From Fagopyrum homotropicum (taxonomy: Eukaryota > Streptophyta > Magnoliopsida > Caryophyllales > Polygonaceae), in assembly GCA_033239125.1 (NCBI GenBank), contig BSWB01000005.1:116126494-116190493 (forward strand): DNA of 64,000 nt, in the 5' to 3' direction. How positions within the stretch are numbered: position 1 is the first letter of the stretch; every line of letters starts with the position of its first letter. The translations under genes were made by a program, and so were the position numbers. The notes under the pieces were generated by a model, which had not been told where the DNA came from, did not search any database, and saw only the letters and a program-made list of their open reading frames with translations. Positions 58,208 to 64,000 of this stretch are shown piece by piece.

Positions 58208-59960
58208 TGTTACGCTAGGAAATAGCACAAAAAGCTTTACATTTATAAACTCGAACTAAAATCCTAAACTACCTAGCGAAACCCGCAGTGTACGGATCGT
58301 TATGTAGGAAGGAAAGTATTCCGAGGTCGAACACAAGGACTGAGGTGAAACTAAGTCATTCAATGATCAAAGATAGTGTGGATCTAGACTAAGATAAGAT
58401 GAGGAATAAAGAAAATGGAAAACACAATGTTTTTGGTTGGTTTTTAGATGATCAATCAAGGATCACAAGTATGTGAACAAAATCAAGCAACACAAACATA
58501 AAAGACAGGAGAATGGAAGTGACAAAGCGGATTCTAGAGATTGGAAGTCCGGTTATGGCATAGACTCAAGCTATCTATTCATTCCTCGGGTTAACTACGA
58601 TATGTTGGGATTAAGCGTTTCTAGATTGGGATCAATTACCGGGTAGGTCTCATGGTCCACTAGTCCATTCCTAAGGTCTCATCACCGGGTAAGTCTCTAA
58701 GAACCTAAGGATAGGAATTCTACACAAACCGGATTGTTACCTAGGGGTCTAACCTATCCTTACCGGGTAAGTCTCGGAAAGGGAAGTCCTAAACAACTAT
58801 CCTAGCACACTTAGTCCAATGGCGGCTTGTGAGGCTCACCACTACCTAGGGTTTGTCATCTTTTGAATCTAAGAGTAAGAATCACCGGGTAAGTCTCTTC
58901 TAAACACTTAGTTGCTAACACTAGGTCACCCTAGGATAGAATTAGCTCAACAAACACTAGGATTTCAACATTTTAACAATCTAGAACTTAGATACATTGA
59001 ACCATGTAAATCACGGGCTGTTCTACCACTTCCACGGCCGTGGAATGGCAAGAACAAGCCGTGGACTTCAACAGAGGCCTCGTTCAAGAACACAAGTCAT
59101 CCAAGGGTAAAAATCTAAGTTCATCCTATCATAGTCCTAGCCATAACCCTTCTTTCCTTACCCTAGAATCGCATCTATCTAGCCAACAACATACATTTCA
59201 AGATCAAACTTCACAAATAAGGCATGCTTGCAAGTCATGGTTAATTGATGAAGACAAATCCAAAGAAAAGACATTAAAAGCATAGAATAGAGGTTACCAA
59301 ATCTTATAAGGCTCCAAGAGCTAATCCAACTTGACAACAAAGGAAGCTTCACTCAAATCCACTCTAATCTCACTCTAAAATGAAAATCTACACTAATCTC
59401 TTCCAAGAACACCCACAATGGGTGCTTGGAAGAGAGGCAACAATGGAGAAGTGTTTTTGGGGAAGAAGATAGGTCAAAAGAGAGGAGAAGAATCCCCAAT
59501 TACAGCCTGCAAAATCCTTTAAATACCCACTAAGATGCAAGAGCAATGGAAGAGATCGTGGCCAGCTGTCAACGTGGTCCTGGCAGGTTCCACGGGTAGA
59601 ATCACGGCCGTGGTCTTGGCCTAGACCGTGGTTTGCTCCAGAAGTCCTCCTAGGCTCGTTAAGCTATGATTTGGTGCATGGCTTGTGTTGGCAAGGTTCC
59701 ATGAGTCCTCCTTAGCCCTTAGCTTGCATTCCAATGAGTCCGGAAGTGTGTCATCTCGAGGAATAATCCTCGGATGTATCGATTAGGCTCTTAAATCTCT
59801 CAAAATACCTACAAAGCAAGCAAAAGTCCGAGTAGACGTCTTTCTCGACAAAATACGTGATTTGAGTGCAAACGCCGTGAACTAATGCTAAACCATGCAT
59901 GAATGAGCGGAAAATCTATCTAAATGAGTGTCTAAATCTAAGTCATAAATCGTGTTATCA
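58208..59960 (-). repeat. Family-C LTR 2 (shared by both units)
   Basis: 1,753 bp, the same length and ends as LTR 1, with few substitutions. It serves as right LTR of unit 1 and left LTR of unit 2. Confidence 0.92.
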
Positions 59961-62900
59961 AAATACCCCATACTTAAGGTTTGCTCGTCCCCGAGAAAAT
60001 TCCCAACTATAAACTAAGAGATGACATGATTTATGTATGTAGAAAAAAGGCAAAATCTTTTTGGAGTTGTGCTTCTAATATTGGATCACCTTCATAGTCA
60101 TGTTTCATAGCAATGGACAAGCAATTATGTATCAAATAAATGAAAGCATGGAAAGACAATTACACTTAACTTGATAGCATGCAATGAAATGTAAAGATGA
60201 AGAAGTCAAGATGATCATGAGTATATCCAATCTAAATCACTTAGTCTTACACACATGCAAGTAGGTCAAAAGGACTTGTAAAATAGAAGGCCAAGAAACG
60301 TTGTGATTAGGTGGGAATTTTCTAGGCTATGTGATGCTAATCCGGGAAAGGAACTAAACAACCACAACTTCACATTTCTTATCAACTTCCCTCAAGTGTA
60401 TATTTTTCTTCATTTTCTTTTCTTTCTTTTCTTTTATTTTTGAGACAATGGCATTGGTGTACAAAAGCCGAAACCTTGGTGATTAGCCATCCTCGGGCTT
60501 TTTCTATTTTTCGAGGTACATCCACACCGGGCACACATACCAAAGCTCGTTAGGACTATTGGTTTATTTGACTTTGGCAAGGCACCAACACCCGATTATG
60601 TGAAGTGTACCGAGTTACTTGTCATTTAAGCTAACGTCCCCAAACCTATATTTTTGGCTACACTTTCACAACAATTTCAACACTTCATTCATGACATTCC
60701 TTTCATCAACAACTTCACCCCACACTTGCTTTTCACACACATCAACACACTAACATGCTCCTATTTCCGGATGGGTCAAAAGAGGTCAAATTTATCTCAA
60801 TTAAGGTGCTCAAGCAACATGATCAAGATGAGAAGTAGAGGAAGATGAATTGCCTTAATCACTCCTAATTGATGTGCAGGAACTAGCGTGCAATTTCGAC
60901 TTTCAATCCTCAATTAAATCAAGGCAAGCATCATAATCACAAGTCATTCATGGAATTCAAGATAAGTATTTCAAGTCCACATATGCATCATCAATTAAAC
61001 ACACAAGGCCATCCATAGCCAATCCATAAGACAAGGTTCATCATTAGGGTCATATCCAAGCCTAGAAAGCACAAAATTTTTTTAAATTTTCTGATTTTTT
61101 TGGAATTTTCGAAATATGTATGTACAATGCAAGATATAATAAAACATGTGACTAAAAAGAAACTACTCTAGATGCTAGTCATGCAAAAGATCATGCAAAT
61201 CCCACCCCATACTTAGAAACACATTGTCCCCAATGTGGTATTCAAGTAAAGAGAGTGAAAGAAGGTTCTCATAATGTAAAATGGTTTGCTTCGGTATTTG
61301 GGATGAACTCGTGTGGAGTGGTGGTGATGGATGATCGATCAAGCATGGTAGAGAGCTCTTCATAATCATTCCGGCGTCGAGACCCGCGCCAAGGTATATG
61401 TGAGAGGGGAGCTCTTCCATCTAACAAGACACCACAAGCCGTCCAAGCCTCACGTCCGCTCCACCCATGTTTGAAAACGGAATCATCGTCATCAACTCGC
61501 CTTGCAAGGCTTCCTCATTACCTAAAATATACCACAAACACGAAACACAAAAACACACAACAAAGGCAAAAGAGAAAAGGGAAAGAGTTGTACCAACGGG
61601 TTGCCTCCCATTAAGCGCTTCTTTTAGGTCATTAGCTTGACCAAACTCCGTGGATATGTCAATCCACCTCGAATACCATGGTTTTCTTGAGGAGTCCAAG
61701 CAACCATCTCTTTCCGGAATCCATGATGACAAGCAAGGGCCACTTGATGCCCAAATAAGCTTTGAGTTCTCTCTTCACCGGTGAGTAGTAGACTCCTTCA
61801 TCACCGCTTCCTTGATGATAGTATAGAGTTGCAACCATAGGTGTCACCCCATACTTAGGCAATTTGTACTCCGCGGTCACACCGGTGAAGCGCTTGTCAT
61901 CCTCATCCTCTATGATCCGAGGAAAGCCGATTCTTGGAAAGAATCCTTCATTGAAGTACTTCATAACCATCATGGATCCATCATGTTTGCCTCCATCATT
62001 CAATAATGGAGAATCCTTAGGAAAGGGGCTCCAATCTTCGTGTGTACTCCGAGCAAGCAAGAAAGGGTCGGAGGAAGCTGAAATTAGCTTGGGATCGTCT
62101 AGGACAGAGCCTTCCACGGGCGTGGTTTGTCCTCCACGGCCGTGATTCTCTCTGTAGTCTTCCACGGGCGTGGTTTGTCCTCCACGGCCGTGGTTCTCTC
62201 GGTTGCATCCGTTCCAAGTGAGCTCTTCATGTATGGTTCCGGGGTTGATGGCAAGGATGTCCGGGGATGAGAATACTTCATTGCACTCCTCTAAAGGTGA
62301 AGGAGATGGAGGTGAACCTTGAAGAATGGTAGGATCTCCTAGCATAAGAGCATTCCTAATCTCCTCAATCTCCCTCCTCATTTGTTCTTCCCTCTCGAAA
62401 TTCAATCTTCTTTCATCCTTCAGGGCCAAATCCCTTAGCCACAATTGCTCTCAAGCTTCATTCAACTCTTCCTCAAGGCTTCTATTGGTTATGGTTGAAT
62501 CGGGCAATTCTTGGATCTCCTCATAGTGAACCTCCTCTTGATGACATACTTCCGCTTCAAGCTCCACGTGGGAATTAGAAATGGAAGCAAGGTTGCCTTC
62601 TAGATCATCCATCTTCCTCAACATTTTCTCTAGCATTGATTCCAATCGATCTTCATGAAGTTGATGGTGAGGTTCCTCATGAGGTAATGTAATCATGTGA
62701 GCTTGATCATGGGACTCATGATAGACATTGAACTCCTCCCAATACTCAAACTCATCATGGAGAGGTCCTAGATCTTGGCCTTCCATCCACACCTCATACT
62801 CCATGTTGTCAAGGTCGTCTTGGAGGTACAATCCATCCATGGCAAACATGAAAAGGCAAAGACAAAAACAACACAAGATCAAAAGTAACAAGAAAGATAA

Positions 62901-62967
62901 ACACTAAAAACAATCAAAAGCAAATGACTTAATCTTAACCTAGTCCCCGGCAACGGCGCCAAAAACT
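59961..62967 (-). mobile_element. Family-C internal region, unit 2
   Basis: 3,007 bp, nearly identical to unit 1 apart from about 9 bp missing near 61560 (AAGCAAAAA-type slippage) and single-base changes. The PBS at 62944-62961 is a perfect TGGCGCCGTTGCCGGGGA on minus. Confidence 0.9.
61632..62840 (-). pseudogene. Family-C ORF, copy 2, two nonsense changes
   Basis: Aligned to the ORF at 56872-58080, it has TGA at 62451-62453 (CGA, Arg, in copy 1, in EAREQLW) and TGA at 61659-61661 (CGA, Arg, in FEVDRH). Both are C-to-T at CpG on the coding strand, the signature of methylcytosine deamination. Otherwise nearly the same protein text. Confidence 0.85.
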
Positions 62968-64000
62968 TGTTACGCTAGGAAATAGCACAAAAAGCTTTAC
63001 ATTTATAAACTCGAACTAAAATCCTAAACTACCTAGCGAAACCCGCAGTGTACGGATCGTTATGTAGGAAGGAAAGTATTCCGAGGTCGAACACAAGGAC
63101 TGAGGTGAAACTAAGTCATTCAATGATCAAAGATAGTGTGGATCTAGACTAAGATAAGATGAGGAATAAAGAAAATGGAAAACACAATGTTTTTGGTTGG
63201 TTTTTAGGTGATCAATCAAGGATCACAAGTATGTGAACAAAATCAAGCAACACAAACACAAAAGACAGGAGAATGGAAGTGACAAAGCGGATTCTAGAGA
63301 TTGGAAGTCCGGTTATGGCATAGACTCAAGCTATCTATTCATTCCTCGGGTTAACTACAATATGTTGGGATTAAGCGTTTCTAGATTGGGATCAATTACC
63401 GGGTAGGTCTCATGGTCCACTAGTCCATTCCTATGGTCTCATCACCGGGTAAGTCTCTAAGAACCTAAGGATAGGAATTCTACACAAACCAGATTGTTAC
63501 CTAGGGGTCTAACCTATCCTTACCGGGTAAGTCTCGGAAAGGGAAGTCCTAAACAACTATCCTAGCACACTTAGTCCAATGGCGGCTTGTGAGGCTCACC
63601 ACTACCTAGGGTTTGTCATCTTTTGAATCTAAGAGTAAGAATCACCGGGTAAGTCTCTTCTAAACACTTAGTTGCTAACACTAGGTCACCCTAGGATAGA
63701 ATTAGCTCAACAAACACTAGGATTTCAACATTTTAACAATCTAGAACTTAGATCCATTGAACCATGTAAATCACGGGCTGTTCTACCACTTCCACGGCCG
63801 TGGAATGGCAAGAACAAGCCGTGGACTTCAACAGAGGCCTCGTTCAAGAACAGAAGTCATCCAAGGGTAAAAATCTAAGTTCATCCTATCATAGTCCTAG
63901 CCATAACCCTTCTTTCCTTACCCTAGAATCACATCTATCTAGCCAACAACATACATTTCAAGATCAAACTTCACAAATAAGGCATGCTTGCAAGCCATGG
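62968..64000 (-). repeat. Family-C LTR 3, cut by the window end
   Basis: The first 1,033 bp of a third copy of the LTR, including four ACCGGGTA(A/G)GTCTC words and the CCACGGCCGTGG palindrome. Whether another internal unit follows cannot be seen. Confidence 0.92.

Overview
This is nuclear DNA of a flowering plant, almost certainly a eudicot. It is AT-rich, has spliced genes with GT-AG introns, and is filled with plant-type transposable elements (Ty3/gypsy, Ty1/copia, LINE, MULE). I cannot name the species. There is one intact host gene. Nearly everything else is mobile DNA, much of it nested, and most of the nesting can be proven from target-site duplications (TSDs).

Layout. 1-3765: a LINE remnant (minus) and a Ty3/gypsy gag-protease remnant followed by an LTR-like sequence. 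4442-10279 (minus): an intact seven-exon GET3/ASNA1-type ATPase gene (356 aa). Intron 6 holds a 1,448-bp long-TIR MULE carrying a BRI1-like receptor-kinase fragment; intron 2 holds an LTR-like insert. 10380-12255: intergenic DNA with a possible CACTA end. 12256-44330: copia pol remnants, split by a stack of insertions.

The stack has four levels. A gypsy element, family A (12916-43057, TSD ATGAG), sits in copia pol. Its 5' LTR was hit by a large MULE (13267-35549, TSD CCCGACATC; about 8.0 kb once inserts are subtracted). The MULE was then hit by a solo LTR of family B (13285-15887, TSD GTACC), a 5'-truncated LINE (15926-17305, 16-bp TSD) and a complete family-B element (21133-31397, TSD GATAT). 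The MULE carries two convergent genes, both decayed: a plant mobile domain (PMD) gene on plus, and on minus a MuDR/FAR1-type transposase fused to an OTU cysteine-protease domain. Its ends carry unusual CpG-rich palindromes.

44331-46612 is unclassified repeat. 46613-53437 is a second family-A-like element whose LTR contains another solo family-B LTR (48162-51254, TSD ATGAT). 53438-64000 is an LTR-internal-LTR-internal-LTR tandem array of a third gypsy family (C). It has a tRNA-Asp-type primer site and one ORF without pol; the ORF is open in the first unit and broken by two CGA-to-TGA changes in the second.

Only GET3 looks like a working cellular gene. Families A, B and C lack a usable pol and must have moved in trans. 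The family-B pair differs at only about 17 of 2,786 LTR positions, so that insertion is recent.
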